DNA from: Rhodobiaceae bacterium
GTDB taxonomy: Bacteria > Pseudomonadota > Alphaproteobacteria > MED-G09
Direction of reading: 5' to 3'
Assembly: GCA_002704345.1 (NCBI GenBank)
Contig: PAGD01000024.1
Location: 16,432-38,800 of the forward strand
DNA: 22,369 bases
Shown here: one piece after another, positions 6,633 to 14,720 of the stretch
Layout of the letters: each line of letters begins with the position of its first letter
How positions within the stretch are numbered: the stretch's first letter is position 1
Made by a program: the position numbers and the translations under genes
Notes under the pieces: model-generated
Told to the model about the DNA's origin: nothing
The model's database searches: none
The model's input: the letters and a program-made list of their open reading frames with translations, nothing else

Positions 6633-7721
6633 ATGAAAAAGCCTGTACCAAATTCTCATATAAATTCTATAGAGTCCTATAAAGGGGGTAAAAGTAAATT
6701 AGATGGAGTAGAGACAGTTTTTAAATTATCCTCAAATGAAAATCCATTTGGACCAAGTAAATTAGTTTCCGATGCTTATAATGATGCTCTTAATGATATA
6801 ACAGTTTATCCTGATCCCCTAAATAATGATCTTATACAAAAGTTATCAGATTTTTATTCATTGGATTCCGATAAGATAATTTGTGGGTGTGGATCAGATG
6901 AAATTTTACACCTTTTAGCGAGGGCTTATCTTAGTGGTAATGACGAGGCTATAGTTTCAGAAAATTGTTTTGCTGTATATCCTCTGGCAATTAAAGCATC
7001 TGGTGCGAGGGTTGTTAGGGCTGAAGAAATAAATTTTAAAACTCAAATTCAATCGATATTAGATTTAACTAATAATGCTACCAAAATGGTTTTTATAGCA
7101 AATCCCAATAACCCTACCGGTACCATGATCTCTTATGATGATATTATTGAGCTACATAATAATTTGGCTAGAGATGTTTTATTAGTGATTGATGAAGCCT
7201 ATGCTGAATATGTTAAGGACGAAAATTATAAGAACTACTTTGAGCTAGTTAATAATAATAGCAATGTTGTTATTACTCGAACATTTTCTAAAGTTTATGG
7301 TTTGGCAGGTCTAAGGGTTGGGTGGGCTTATTGCCCAAAAGAAGTTATTGAGGTCTTGAATCGTCTTAGGATACCTTTTTCTGTCAACTCATCTGCACAG
7401 AAAGTTGCTATTGCCGCATTAAATGATCAAAAGCATGTTTCAGATTCTGTTCAACATAACGCTATCTGGTTATCTAAAATGGAAGAAAAACTTAAAAGTT
7501 TAGGATTTAATGTTACGCCTAGCGATTGTAATTTTTTATTAATTGAACCCAGTTCGAATTTGAATTTTAATGCTGATGCGATTTATAAATTCCTTTGCTC
7601 AAAAGGTTTGATAGTTAGGGAGATGAAAGAATATAATTTATCTAATTATCTACGAATTACAATTGGGACTGAAGAGGCCAATAAGTTAGTTATTTCTTCC
7701 CTTGAGGAGTTATTACAATAA
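6633..7721 (+). CDS. hisC: Histidinol-phosphate / aromatic aminotransferase
   Basis: HisC is a fold-type I PLP aminotransferase converting imidazole acetol phosphate to histidinol phosphate with glutamate. The 362-residue protein shows SSNENPFGP (33-41), CGCGSDEIL (84-92), NPNNPTG (157-163), VIDEAYAEY (185-193), and the PLP lysine K220 in TRTFSKVYGLAGLRVGW. Homologues placed directly before tyrA, as here, also serve as aromatic aminotransferases (HisC2 or HisHb type), so it may transaminate prephenate or 4-hydroxyphenylpyruvate as well. The hisC stop is followed at once by the tyrA ATG with no spacer. Its promoter lies in the structured ompW-hisC gap. Confidence 0.94.
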   Translation: MKKPVPNSHINSIESYKGGKSKLDGVETVFKLSSNENPFGPSKLVSDAYNDALNDITVYPDPLNNDLIQKLSDFYSLDSDKIICGCGSDEILHLLARAYLSGNDEAIVSENCFAVYPLAIKASGARVVRAEEINFKTQIQSILDLTNNATKMVFIANPNNPTGTMISYDDIIELHNNLARDVLLVIDEAYAEYVKDENYKNYFELVNNNSNVVITRTFSKVYGLAGLRVGWAYCPKEVIEVLNRLRIPFSVNSSAQKVAIAALNDQKHVSDSVQHNAIWLSKMEEKLKSLGFNVTPSDCNFLLIEPSSNLNFNADAIYKFLCSKGLIVREMKEYNLSNYLRITIGTEEANKLVISSLEELLQ

Positions 7722-8642
7722 ATGAATAGTACGTTTAAGAAAGTATGTATTATAGGTCTCGGTCTTATAGGAGGGTCGATAGGACTCGCCATGAAGCGGT
7801 CAAAGATTTCTAATCAGATTATTGGCTTCGCTAGATCTAATTCTACCTTAAAAAGAGCAATAGAATTAGGGTTAGTTGATAAAGTTAAAGATAATTTAGA
7901 AGATGCCGTAAATGATTGTGATCTTATTATCCTAGCAACTCCTTTGTCTACATTTAAGAAATTAGTTGAGGAGATGAGCCCTTTTTTAAAAAAAGATTGT
8001 ATAATAACTGACACTGGATCCGCCAAATTAAGTGTTATTGAGGATTTGAGAGGCATATTACCCAATAATGTTGAATTTATTCCAGGTCACCCTATAGCTG
8101 GTACAGAAGAATCAGGTCCAGATGCAGGTTTTGCTGAACTTTTTGATAATCGGTGGTGCATTCTTACACCAACAGAAGAAAATAGCAGCAATGCAATTGG
8201 TCTTATTAAGGAATTTTGGGAGTCTATTGGTTCAAAAGTAGAGATAATGGACCCATTGCATCATGATAAAGTTTTGGCAATAACAAGTCATATACCGCAT
8301 TTAATTGCTTTTAATATTGTCGGAACAGCTAATAACCTTGCTAATGTTACAGAAAAAGAAGTTGTAAAATACTCTGCAGGTGGCTTTAGAGATTTTACCA
8401 GAATAGCGGCTTCCGACCCTAAGATGTGGAGTGATATTTTTACTTACAATAGTGAAGCTGTTTTAGAGATGTTAGAATTATTTTCTAATGATTTAGCTAA
8501 GTTAAAGGCTGCAGTTATAAAAAAAGATTCTGATTTATTATTTTCAAATTTTGAAAAAACTCGAGAGGTAAGAAAAAATATCATTGATGCAGGGCAAGAA
8601 GAAAGCGATGTAGATTTCGGAAGAAAAAAATCTGAAGAGTAA
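7722..8642 (+). CDS. tyrA: Prephenate/arogenate dehydrogenase (TyrA family)
   Basis: This enzyme oxidatively decarboxylates prephenate or arogenate on the way to tyrosine. The 306-residue protein has an N-terminal Rossmann motif GLGLIGGSIG (12-21), DLIILATPLSTF (67-78), TDTGSAK (97-102), and the catalytic HPIAGTEESGPDAG (123-136). SHIPHLIAF and SAGGFRDFTRIAASDPKMW follow in the C-terminal helical domain. No ACT or chorismate mutase domain is fused. The cofactor (NAD or NADP) and whether it prefers prephenate or arogenate cannot be told. GAGGAG at 7705-7710 inside the hisC tail is the ribosome binding site. The gene ends 4 bp before the convergent plsC stop. Confidence 0.94.
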   Translation: MNSTFKKVCIIGLGLIGGSIGLAMKRSKISNQIIGFARSNSTLKRAIELGLVDKVKDNLEDAVNDCDLIILATPLSTFKKLVEEMSPFLKKDCIITDTGSAKLSVIEDLRGILPNNVEFIPGHPIAGTEESGPDAGFAELFDNRWCILTPTEENSSNAIGLIKEFWESIGSKVEIMDPLHHDKVLAITSHIPHLIAFNIVGTANNLANVTEKEVVKYSAGGFRDFTRIAASDPKMWSDIFTYNSEAVLEMLELFSNDLAKLKAAVIKKDSDLLFSNFEKTREVRKNIIDAGQEESDVDFGRKKSEE

Positions 8643-8646
8643 GAAT

Positions 8647-9363
8647 TTACTTCTTGATTAATAAATTGGTCTCTCTTTCTATAGTTTCTTCTAATTTACT
8701 TTCAAAATCTTTTCTAGATAAACCAGATTGGATTGCTGGCATGAATTTAACGCTAATTTTTCCAGAGTTTCTTTTGAGGCCTTTCGTTTTCCAAAGTAAA
8801 CCTGAATTAAGAGCTACAGGTATGCATGGAACTCCTAGAAATTTATAAAGTGCTGAGATACCAGATTTATATTCACCTTTCTCTCCTACAGAACTTCTAG
8901 TTCCTTCAGGAAAAATGATTATAGGCCTATTATTTTTTGAACATTCTTCACCTTGTTTAATCAACCTTCTTAATGCCTTACTGTGAGCTCCACGATCTAA
9001 CCATATCATTTTCGCTTTTATTGCATGCCAACCATAAAAAGGGATAAATATGATAATTTTTTTTAATACCATAGCTGCATCATTAAAGAAGGCTGTAAAA
9101 AAGACTGTATCCCATATTGATTGATGCTTTGAGGCAATTATAAAAGGACCTGATGGTATATTTTCCTCTCCCGTAACTTCCCAGTCTAAGTTATCGAGCT
9201 TTTTAAATAAAATTAGCATAATTTTAGACCAATTATGTATTAACATAGCTGTATATTTTCTAGGAAGAAAGAGACAGGGTAGACCAATAATTGCAATAAA
9301 CAATGTTATAAAGATTAAAAACCCTGTTTTGAAAAGTGAATAAAAATTTTCTTTTATATTCAT
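8647..9363 (-). CDS. plsC: 1-acyl-sn-glycerol-3-phosphate acyltransferase
   Basis: PlsC transfers an acyl chain to lysophosphatidic acid to make phosphatidic acid at the inner membrane. The 238-residue protein has one or two N-terminal hydrophobic segments (about 13-33), the acyltransferase motif HQSIWD (H80-x4-D85), the lysophosphatidate-binding FPEGTRS (151-157) and VPCIPVALNSGLLW near the C-terminus. It is encoded 4 bp downstream of the YdcF-like gene in a two-gene minus-strand operon. A role as another glycerolipid or lyso-lipid acyltransferase cannot be excluded, since PlsC-family proteins vary in substrate. Confidence 0.9.
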   Translation of the reverse strand: MNIKENFYSLFKTGFLIFITLFIAIIGLPCLFLPRKYTAMLIHNWSKIMLILFKKLDNLDWEVTGEENIPSGPFIIASKHQSIWDTVFFTAFFNDAAMVLKKIIIFIPFYGWHAIKAKMIWLDRGAHSKALRRLIKQGEECSKNNRPIIIFPEGTRSSVGEKGEYKSGISALYKFLGVPCIPVALNSGLLWKTKGLKRNSGKISVKFMPAIQSGLSRKDFESKLEETIERETNLLIKK

Positions 9364-9367
9364 TTCA

Positions 9368-9973
9368 TTAAGACCCTCTAAATAAATATTTTAACCTCGT
9401 TAAACAAAGTTTAGCGTATTCAGTAAATATTTTCTTTGTATATTTAAAATTAATTAGAGATATATTTGAATTAATTTTAACAATCCAGGGTTCAATTTTA
9501 ATTTCGGGAGCATTTTTTTTGAATTCATAAAGACTTCTTGGCATATGTTCTGAAGATGTAACTAACAAAATTTTGTCATGTTCATTTTTATTTAACCACT
9601 TAAATGATTCAATGGCATTTGTTTTGGTATTATGGGATTTTGATTCATAGAATATACAGCAATTAAATATTAAATTCCTATTCAAAAGATTATTTGGATT
9701 TATTATTTTGATGAGTTCACTTTCTCTAACAATTGGATTAACGCCTGCAATAAATAGCTTTTTTCCATAATCACCCTCTAATAATTTGTAACCCTCTTCT
9801 ATTCTATTAGGCCCTCCTGTTAGGACTATAATTACACCTCCCCTTTCTTGCGGGAAATTATTAGGCTTATTTGAAATAGAAAGAAATGATAAAAAATCAT
9901 ATATTAATATTGAAGAAATTATTATGACAAATATCCATTTAATCCCTATTGATCTTACTTTTTTTATTTCCAT
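9368..9973 (-). CDS. YdcF/DUF218-family envelope protein
   Basis: This 201-residue protein has a single N-terminal membrane anchor (about 11-32) and a periplasmic DUF218 (YdcF/SanA/ElyC) domain. The family signature is visible: GGVIIVLTGGPNRIEEGYKL (first strand and helix), LFIAGVN, then SHNTKTNAIESFKW (113-126) and ILLVTSSEHMPRSLYEF (135-151). ElyC and SanA are linked to envelope integrity and peptidoglycan precursors, but the biochemical role is not settled. In alphaproteobacteria the gene commonly lies between ftsX and plsC; here plsC is present and ftsEX are not. The start is the ATG at 9973, with an AT-rich upstream region. Confidence 0.85.
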   Translation of the reverse strand: MEIKKVRSIGIKWIFVIIISSILIYDFLSFLSISNKPNNFPQERGGVIIVLTGGPNRIEEGYKLLEGDYGKKLFIAGVNPIVRESELIKIINPNNLLNRNLIFNCCIFYESKSHNTKTNAIESFKWLNKNEHDKILLVTSSEHMPRSLYEFKKNAPEIKIEPWIVKINSNISLINFKYTKKIFTEYAKLCLTRLKYLFRGS

Positions 9974-10034
9974 TAAATTTATAATTCTAATTAAATTTTC
10001 TACTTAATTATGTATCTTATTTATTTTGGTTAGT

Positions 10035-10067
10035 CTATTTAAGGAATAAATAGAATTCCATATTCTA
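10035..10067. promoter_or_regulatory. Overlapping inverted repeats in the YdcF-EamA divergent gap
   Basis: CTATTTA (10035-10041) and TAAATAG (10047-10053) form an inverted repeat with a 5-bp spacer. It overlaps a second one, TAGAAT (10051-10056) with ATTCTA (10062-10067). They sit 10-40 bp upstream of the transporter start, where an operator would be expected. AT-rich composition makes chance occurrence likely. Confidence 0.22.
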
Positions 10068-10076
10068 TATTTCGAG

Positions 10077-10982
10077 ATGACCATGAAAAAATTTTTACCT
10101 AATATTTTTCCTTTTATTCTTCTATCCCTTCTAATTGTTATGTGGGGTTCGGCATTTGCTGCGCTCAAGGTATCCTTGGAGACAATACCCCCGTTATGGG
10201 TTATGTCACTTAGACTGATAATTGGAAGTTTAACTATAGCAACCTTTTTTTTAATCTTAAGAAAAAGTCTTCCTTTAACATTTGAGTTTTGGAAATGGTG
10301 TTTGATTATTGGTTTTCTTGGATTTTCATTTCCATTCAGTATTATTTCTTGGGGGACACAATTTATTCCGTCATCATTAGTTGCTATTTTAATGGGAGCT
10401 AATCCAATTATTACATTAATTTTAGCTTATTTCTTTTTAGTAGACAGTAAATTAACAATTCGAATGGTTATAGGTGTCTTTTTAGGGCTTTTAGGAATTA
10501 TTCTTTTGGTTGGATTTGGAAACATTGATGCTGATTTATACAAACGAGAATTTATATATGGCCAATTGGCAGTACTTGCAGGAACTTTTTCATTTGCTCT
10601 TGCCTCTGTTCTTTTAAAACATTCACCTCAAGAATATTCTTTTGAGAGAACACTGGGTTCATTAATCTGTGGAAGTATTATTGGTTTATTTCTAGCTTAT
10701 TTTTTTAGTAATTCATCTTTAATAATTCATGAGATATCGTTGAAAAGTTCAGTAAGCATAGCCCTTCTTGGTGTTTTTCCAACAGGAATTGCATCAGTAA
10801 TATGGTTTAAAGTTATTGAACTAAAGGGCCCAGTTTTTTTAGCCCTGGTTAATTATTTAATCCCTGTTTGGGCTTTAATATTAGGTATTTTTCTTTTGAA
10901 CGAGAAAATAAATTTTATAATTGGATTTGGACTTATTTTTATTACAATAGGCATCTGGCTAATAGAAAAGAGGGTTGAGTAA
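10077..10982 (+). CDS. EamA/DMT-family transporter (second copy type)
   Basis: This is a 301-residue inner-membrane protein with about ten helices in two EamA repeats. The first repeat opens with LIVMWGSAFAALKVSLETIPPLW, the second with GQLAVLAGTFSFALASVLLK. ALVNYLIPVWALILGIFLLNEKI is the usual end of the second domain. It differs strongly from the transporter at 1316-2212, so they are not recent duplicates. Two starts are possible, ATG at 10077 and ATG at 10083. The second has a GAG at a better distance and would remove only two residues. It leads a tight plus-strand group with the small membrane protein and the sugar dehydrogenase, so its substrate may relate to sugar or aldehyde metabolism, but this is inference. 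Confidence 0.88.
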   Translation: MTMKKFLPNIFPFILLSLLIVMWGSAFAALKVSLETIPPLWVMSLRLIIGSLTIATFFLILRKSLPLTFEFWKWCLIIGFLGFSFPFSIISWGTQFIPSSLVAILMGANPIITLILAYFFLVDSKLTIRMVIGVFLGLLGIILLVGFGNIDADLYKREFIYGQLAVLAGTFSFALASVLLKHSPQEYSFERTLGSLICGSIIGLFLAYFFSNSSLIIHEISLKSSVSIALLGVFPTGIASVIWFKVIELKGPVFLALVNYLIPVWALILGIFLLNEKINFIIGFGLIFITIGIWLIEKRVE

Positions 10983-10983
10983 A

Positions 10984-11478
10984 ATGTTATTAATCAAGAA
11001 ATTTATTGCTTTAGTTGCCTCATTTTTATTATCAACATCTTTTGTTTGTATTTTTGTAATTTCTCAAAATACTTTATGGAATTTATTTTGGCTTAAAACG
11101 CAAAACTTTGATATATCGTTTTTGGTTATTTTTTCTTCACTTATTCACGATATCAAGGGTGGCTCATCACCAATTATTCTTCAGTGGGGGATACCCATTA
11201 GCTTATACTCAGTAATTTGTATAACATTATTACTAGCCTTTATAATCACATCTTTAATTAGAATTCGTTTTCCATTAAACTCTAAACTTTCATATGGAAT
11301 TGCTGGATTTACGAGTCTATATGTGATGATTAGTTTAATAATAATTAAGTATGACGGTATAGTTATAATCTCAAGTGCAAAAGAAAACTTTGGTTTATTT
11401 GTTTTCTGTTTTATTGGATTTCTAGGTGGATTTTTATTTGATATTTTAAATGGTAAGTTTTCGATAAGAGGTGATTGA
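10984..11478 (+). CDS. Unrecognised small integral membrane protein
   Basis: I do not recognise this family. The start is taken at ATG 10984, preceded by AGAGGG (10969-10974); a TTG at 10975 in the same frame would overlap the upstream stop and is less likely. The 164-residue product is very hydrophobic, with about four helices (near 6-28, 65-92, 100-125 and 134-155). A polar, partly amphipathic loop of about 35 residues between the first two contains LFWLKTQNFDISFLVIF and HDIKGGSS. There is no CxxC pair, so it is not a VKOR-type protein, and no obvious catalytic motif. The ATG is 1 nt after the transporter stop, and its own stop is followed at once by the sugar dehydrogenase ATG, so the three genes are almost surely cotranscribed. 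Confidence 0.75.
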   Translation: MLLIKKFIALVASFLLSTSFVCIFVISQNTLWNLFWLKTQNFDISFLVIFSSLIHDIKGGSSPIILQWGIPISLYSVICITLLLAFIITSLIRIRFPLNSKLSYGIAGFTSLYVMISLIIIKYDGIVIISSAKENFGLFVFCFIGFLGGFLFDILNGKFSIRGD

Positions 11479-12597
11479 ATGAAAAAATATACAAAAAAAT
11501 TATTAATTTTATTGTCTCTAATTTTTATCAGTCTTACAGGCTACTCAAATGATAAAGTCTATCAAATAGAGACCCTAACCAAAGGACTCGACAGACCATG
11601 GAGTTTAGGCTTTCTTCCTAATGGCGATATATTAATTTCTGAGTTAACTGGAAACCTTAGGATCTATAATAGCGAAGGACTTTTATCAGAACCATTAAGC
11701 GGTGTCCCAAAAGTATTTGTAAAAAGCCAGGGAGGCTTATCTGATATTGCTATCCATCCAAACTTTATTCAAAATAAATTTATTTTCCTATCTTTTTCTA
11801 TCAATACTGACCAAGGAAAGACACTCCAAGTGGTAAGAGCAAAATTGAAAAAAGAAACTCTAATTGATGTAGAGGTTATTTTTACTGCTGAAGCCTTTAG
11901 ATCAACATCTGCTCATTTTGGAGCTAGATTATTATTTCTAAAGGATAATACATTATTAATTTCCTCTGGCGATGGGTTTAATTACAGAGAAAAAGCCCAA
12001 AGTCTCAATAATCATTTTGGTAAAATAATTCGTATTAATGATGATGGCTCAATCCCGCCTGATAATCCATTCGTAGATAAAGATGGTTCACTTCCAGAAA
12101 TTTGGACATATGGTCACAGAAATCAACAAGGGCTTATTATCGATAGTAATGGCTTAGTATTTAGCCATGAGCATGGTCCTAAGGGTGGTGATGAATTAAA
12201 TTTAATTCAACCAGGAAAGAATTATGGATGGCCATCGATAACTTACGGTATCGATTATAACGGATCCATTATTTCTCCATTTAAAATAAAGGATGGAATG
12301 GAACAACCTATAAAATTTTGGACACCATCAATAGCACCTTCTGATATGACCTTCTATAATGGAAATTTATTTCCTGATTGGTTTGGTAGTATTTTCATTT
12401 CTGCCTTATCGCCTGGAGATGTCAGAAGAATAGTCTTGAAAAATAATGTATTTGTCTCAGAAGAGATTTTATTTGATGAAATTCAATCTCGAATACGAAG
12501 TATTAAAATGGCACCTGATGGAAGTCTCATTATACTTACTGATGATGCAAAGGATAAAAATAAATCTGGTAAAATGATAAAGGTAACTCCCCGCTAA
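11479..12597 (+). CDS. PQQ-dependent aldose sugar dehydrogenase-like protein (Asd/YliI type)
   Basis: This 372-residue periplasmic six-bladed beta-propeller has an N-terminal signal peptide (MKKYTKKLLILLSLIFISLTG, about 23 residues). Family motifs appear in order: LDRPWSLGFLPNGDILISE (37-55), GGLSDIAIHPNF (85-96), HFGARL with the presumed catalytic His H146, YGHRNQQGL (211-219) and EHGPKGGDELNLIQPGKNYGW (231-251). Soluble quinoprotein dehydrogenases of this type oxidise aldose sugars to lactones using pyrroloquinoline quinone and calcium. No PQQ synthesis gene is in the window, so cofactor supply is unknown. Some relatives lack dehydrogenase activity. An AAGAGGTG lies 5 nt before the ATG, which directly follows the upstream stop. 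Confidence 0.86.
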   Translation: MKKYTKKLLILLSLIFISLTGYSNDKVYQIETLTKGLDRPWSLGFLPNGDILISELTGNLRIYNSEGLLSEPLSGVPKVFVKSQGGLSDIAIHPNFIQNKFIFLSFSINTDQGKTLQVVRAKLKKETLIDVEVIFTAEAFRSTSAHFGARLLFLKDNTLLISSGDGFNYREKAQSLNNHFGKIIRINDDGSIPPDNPFVDKDGSLPEIWTYGHRNQQGLIIDSNGLVFSHEHGPKGGDELNLIQPGKNYGWPSITYGIDYNGSIISPFKIKDGMEQPIKFWTPSIAPSDMTFYNGNLFPDWFGSIFISALSPGDVRRIVLKNNVFVSEEILFDEIQSRIRSIKMAPDGSLIILTDDAKDKNKSGKMIKVTPR

Positions 12598-12639
12598 ATT
12601 TTTTATTATTTTTTATGATTTTTTGATAAAGTGAAATAA

Positions 12640-13320
12640 ATGATTATTCAATGTCCAGCATGCGCAACAAATTTTTTTCTTGATGAAAGAAAATTTAATG
12701 GTTCCCCAAAAAAACTTAAATGCTCAAGGTGCTCTATAGTTTGGACTTCCGGAACTGACGGTAAGCCAATAGATATTCCAAAACTTTATGAGCCAGCATC
12801 GAGTCAGGGTATCAAAACAAATAAAGAATCAAAAATTATTGATAAAAATATAAAACCAGACCACCCTTTGCCAGTTCCTTTTGACAAACCAAAAAGTGAT
12901 AGATCGAATTTTATTATTTGGGCTTCCTTTATTCTAATCTTTATCCTTTTTGTTACTGCTTGGAATAAGAGAGTCATTTTTGTTGATCGATTTCCTATAT
13001 TTTCTCCAGTAGTAGAATTTTTTGATCCATCTATAAAGTTTAGAGGTATTGAAATTAGTAATCTTGAGAGTCGAATTGATTCAGGAAAAGATGGATCAAC
13101 TCTTTTTGTGAGTGGCTCGTTAATTAATCAAGAAAATTATTTACGAAGAGTTCCATCAATAATTGTCGTTATTGAAGATGAGAAGGGTGTAATTTTATTA
13201 AAAGAGATTATAAGGTCCGATAATGATTATTTTGATTATCAAGAGATAAAAGACTTTGAGGTTAAATTTTCAAAATATCCAACGAATGCATCAAATATTT
13301 TTATTGAAATATTAGATTAG
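12640..13320 (+). CDS. MJ0042-type zinc-ribbon membrane protein
   Basis: This 226-residue protein has an N-terminal MJ0042/zinc_ribbon finger (MIIQCPACATNFFLDE, with CPAC C5/C8 and CSRC C28/C31). A Pro/Lys-rich linker follows, then one membrane helix (about 91-108) and a C-terminal domain (about 130-226) resembling DUF3426, with VSGSLINQENYLRRVPSIIVVI. The finger is probably cytoplasmic and the C-terminal domain periplasmic. In alphaproteobacteria this gene is typically beside ftsE and its function is unknown; a regulatory or scaffold role is guessed. The start is ATG 12640 after a 42-bp T-rich gap with only a weak ribosome binding site (AAAGTGAA). It ends with no base between its stop and the convergent lysA stop. 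Confidence 0.85.
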   Translation: MIIQCPACATNFFLDERKFNGSPKKLKCSRCSIVWTSGTDGKPIDIPKLYEPASSQGIKTNKESKIIDKNIKPDHPLPVPFDKPKSDRSNFIIWASFILIFILFVTAWNKRVIFVDRFPIFSPVVEFFDPSIKFRGIEISNLESRIDSGKDGSTLFVSGSLINQENYLRRVPSIIVVIEDEKGVILLKEIIRSDNDYFDYQEIKDFEVKFSKYPTNASNIFIEILD

Positions 13321-14580
13321 CTAAATCCAATCTGGAATTTTATCTCGATTAATCAATTCCTCATCTTCAATTCTATCTCTAATAATTTCAAATTCATCAT
13401 TATTTACAAGAATCTCGTTTATTGATGCCCTTGTATTATAATTTGAAGATAAAACCGAGCCATATGCACCTACTGATTTAATTGCCAATAAATCTTCTTC
13501 ATCAACTTTTCCTATTGGAATTTTCTTTCCAAAATAATCACCAGTTTCGCAGACTGGTCCAACAATATCATAATTGGATAGATTACCTTTTTTATCTTCA
13601 TTAATTGTAATAATTTCATGATATGATCCATAAAGCGTTGGTCTTATGAAGTCATTCATAGCTGCATCAACAATTAGAAAATTATTTGTTTCAGTATTCT
13701 TTATATATATTATTTTAGTAACAAGTATGGCGGAATTTGCTGTTAAAAACCTACCTGGTTCAATTATAATTTTACATTCAATCTCGCCAAGCTTTTCTGA
13801 TAATAATTTACCATATTTCTTTATATCTAATGGTTTTTCTTTTTGGTGATATTGAACGCCTAGGCCTCCACCAATATCAAAAACTTTAATATCATGACCT
13901 TTTTTTCTTAATTCACTGATGATACCAACTAATAGATCTAATGACTCTTCAAATGGTTTAATTTCATTAATCTGACTTCCAATATGAAAATCAATGCCAA
14001 TAATTTTAATGCCAGGTAAACTTGCTGCAAAATCATATGACTCAATTGTACTTTTCCAGTCAATACCAAATTTATCCTGTGCCTTTCCCGTTGATATCTT
14101 CTCATTCCCGCCTGCAGATATATCAGGATTAATTCTTAGGGAAATATTTGATTTAATATTTAGATCTTTAGATATTTGAGAGATTTTTTTTAATTCACTT
14201 ATCGATTCGACGTTGAACATTAAAATATCATTTTTAATTGCATATTCTATTTCCTCTGATGTTTTACCTACACCTGAAAAAACAATTTTTTTGCTTGGTA
14301 TTCCAGCCTTTAAGGCTCTTTTAAGTTCGCCAATAGAAACTACATCTGCACCAGATCCTAATTTAGAAAAAGTTTTTATTATTGATTGATTGGAGTTAGA
14401 TTTTATTGAAAAACAAATTTCATAATCCTCTAATTCAATAGATTTATCTAATTTAGTATATTGCTCTTTTAGGTGATTAAGTGAGTAACAGTAAAAAGGT
14501 GTTTTTATTTTTTTTGCTATATCACTTACATTAATACTTTCGATTAAAAGCTCACCATTTCTGTAATTAAAATTATTCAT
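13321..14580 (-). CDS. lysA: Diaminopimelate decarboxylase
   Basis: LysA decarboxylates meso-diaminopimelate to L-lysine, the last step of lysine synthesis. The 419-residue fold-type III PLP enzyme shows the Schiff-base lysine K60 in YEICFSIKSNSN, the HIGSQI motif (199-204), GGGLGV (237-242), EPGRF (274-278) and CETGD (344-348), the active-site motif from the partner subunit. YGSVLSSNYNTR is the usual C-terminal stretch. Length and motif spacing are normal. It is the third gene of argH-lptM-lysA: the lptM stop is 11 bp upstream and an AGAG serves as ribosome binding site. Confidence 0.96.
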   Translation of the reverse strand: MNNFNYRNGELLIESINVSDIAKKIKTPFYCYSLNHLKEQYTKLDKSIELEDYEICFSIKSNSNQSIIKTFSKLGSGADVVSIGELKRALKAGIPSKKIVFSGVGKTSEEIEYAIKNDILMFNVESISELKKISQISKDLNIKSNISLRINPDISAGGNEKISTGKAQDKFGIDWKSTIESYDFAASLPGIKIIGIDFHIGSQINEIKPFEESLDLLVGIISELRKKGHDIKVFDIGGGLGVQYHQKEKPLDIKKYGKLLSEKLGEIECKIIIEPGRFLTANSAILVTKIIYIKNTETNNFLIVDAAMNDFIRPTLYGSYHEIITINEDKKGNLSNYDIVGPVCETGDYFGKKIPIGKVDEEDLLAIKSVGAYGSVLSSNYNTRASINEILVNNDEFEIIRDRIEDEELINRDKIPDWI

Positions 14581-14591
14581 TTAAATAGCTC

Positions 14592-14720
14592 TTAAGACCT
14601 TTTTTGAAAATTTAAATCATAAGCAGTATTTGGGGGTGGCAATAGATCCCCTTTTCTTCCACAGCCCGGAATTATAGTAAGAGCGATAATACAAGATATA
14701 ACTATTATTTTATTTTTCAT
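14592..14720 (-). CDS. lptM: Small LptM (YifL)-like lipoprotein
   Basis: This 42-residue gene is short and easily missed. It starts with MKNKIIVISCIIALTIIPGC, a signal sequence with a lipobox ending IPGC (Cys20 would be lipidated). It then runs GRKGDLLPPPNTAYDLNFQKRS. The CGRKGDLLPPP block just after the lipidated Cys is the hallmark of the LptM/YifL family, which in E. coli helps maturation of the LptDE lipopolysaccharide translocon. It lies between argH and lysA, the conserved position of this family in proteobacteria. Its ATG overlaps the argH end by 11 bp and its stop is 11 bp before lysA. Recognition rests on the motif and position. Confidence 0.88.
   Translation of the reverse strand: MKNKIIVISCIIALTIIPGCGRKGDLLPPPNTAYDLNFQKRS

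Noticed and set aside
6450..6659. Minus-strand hydrophobic frame of 69 codons before hisC
   Set aside because: It is rich in Ile/Tyr/Leu only because the DNA is AT-rich, and overlaps the hisC start and promoter.
1316..10982. The two EamA transporters as a gene duplication
   Set aside because: The sequences share only family motifs, not close similarity, so a recent duplication is not supported.
13646..14179. Plus-strand frames inside lysA
   Set aside because: Antisense to conserved lysA motifs; no independent support.
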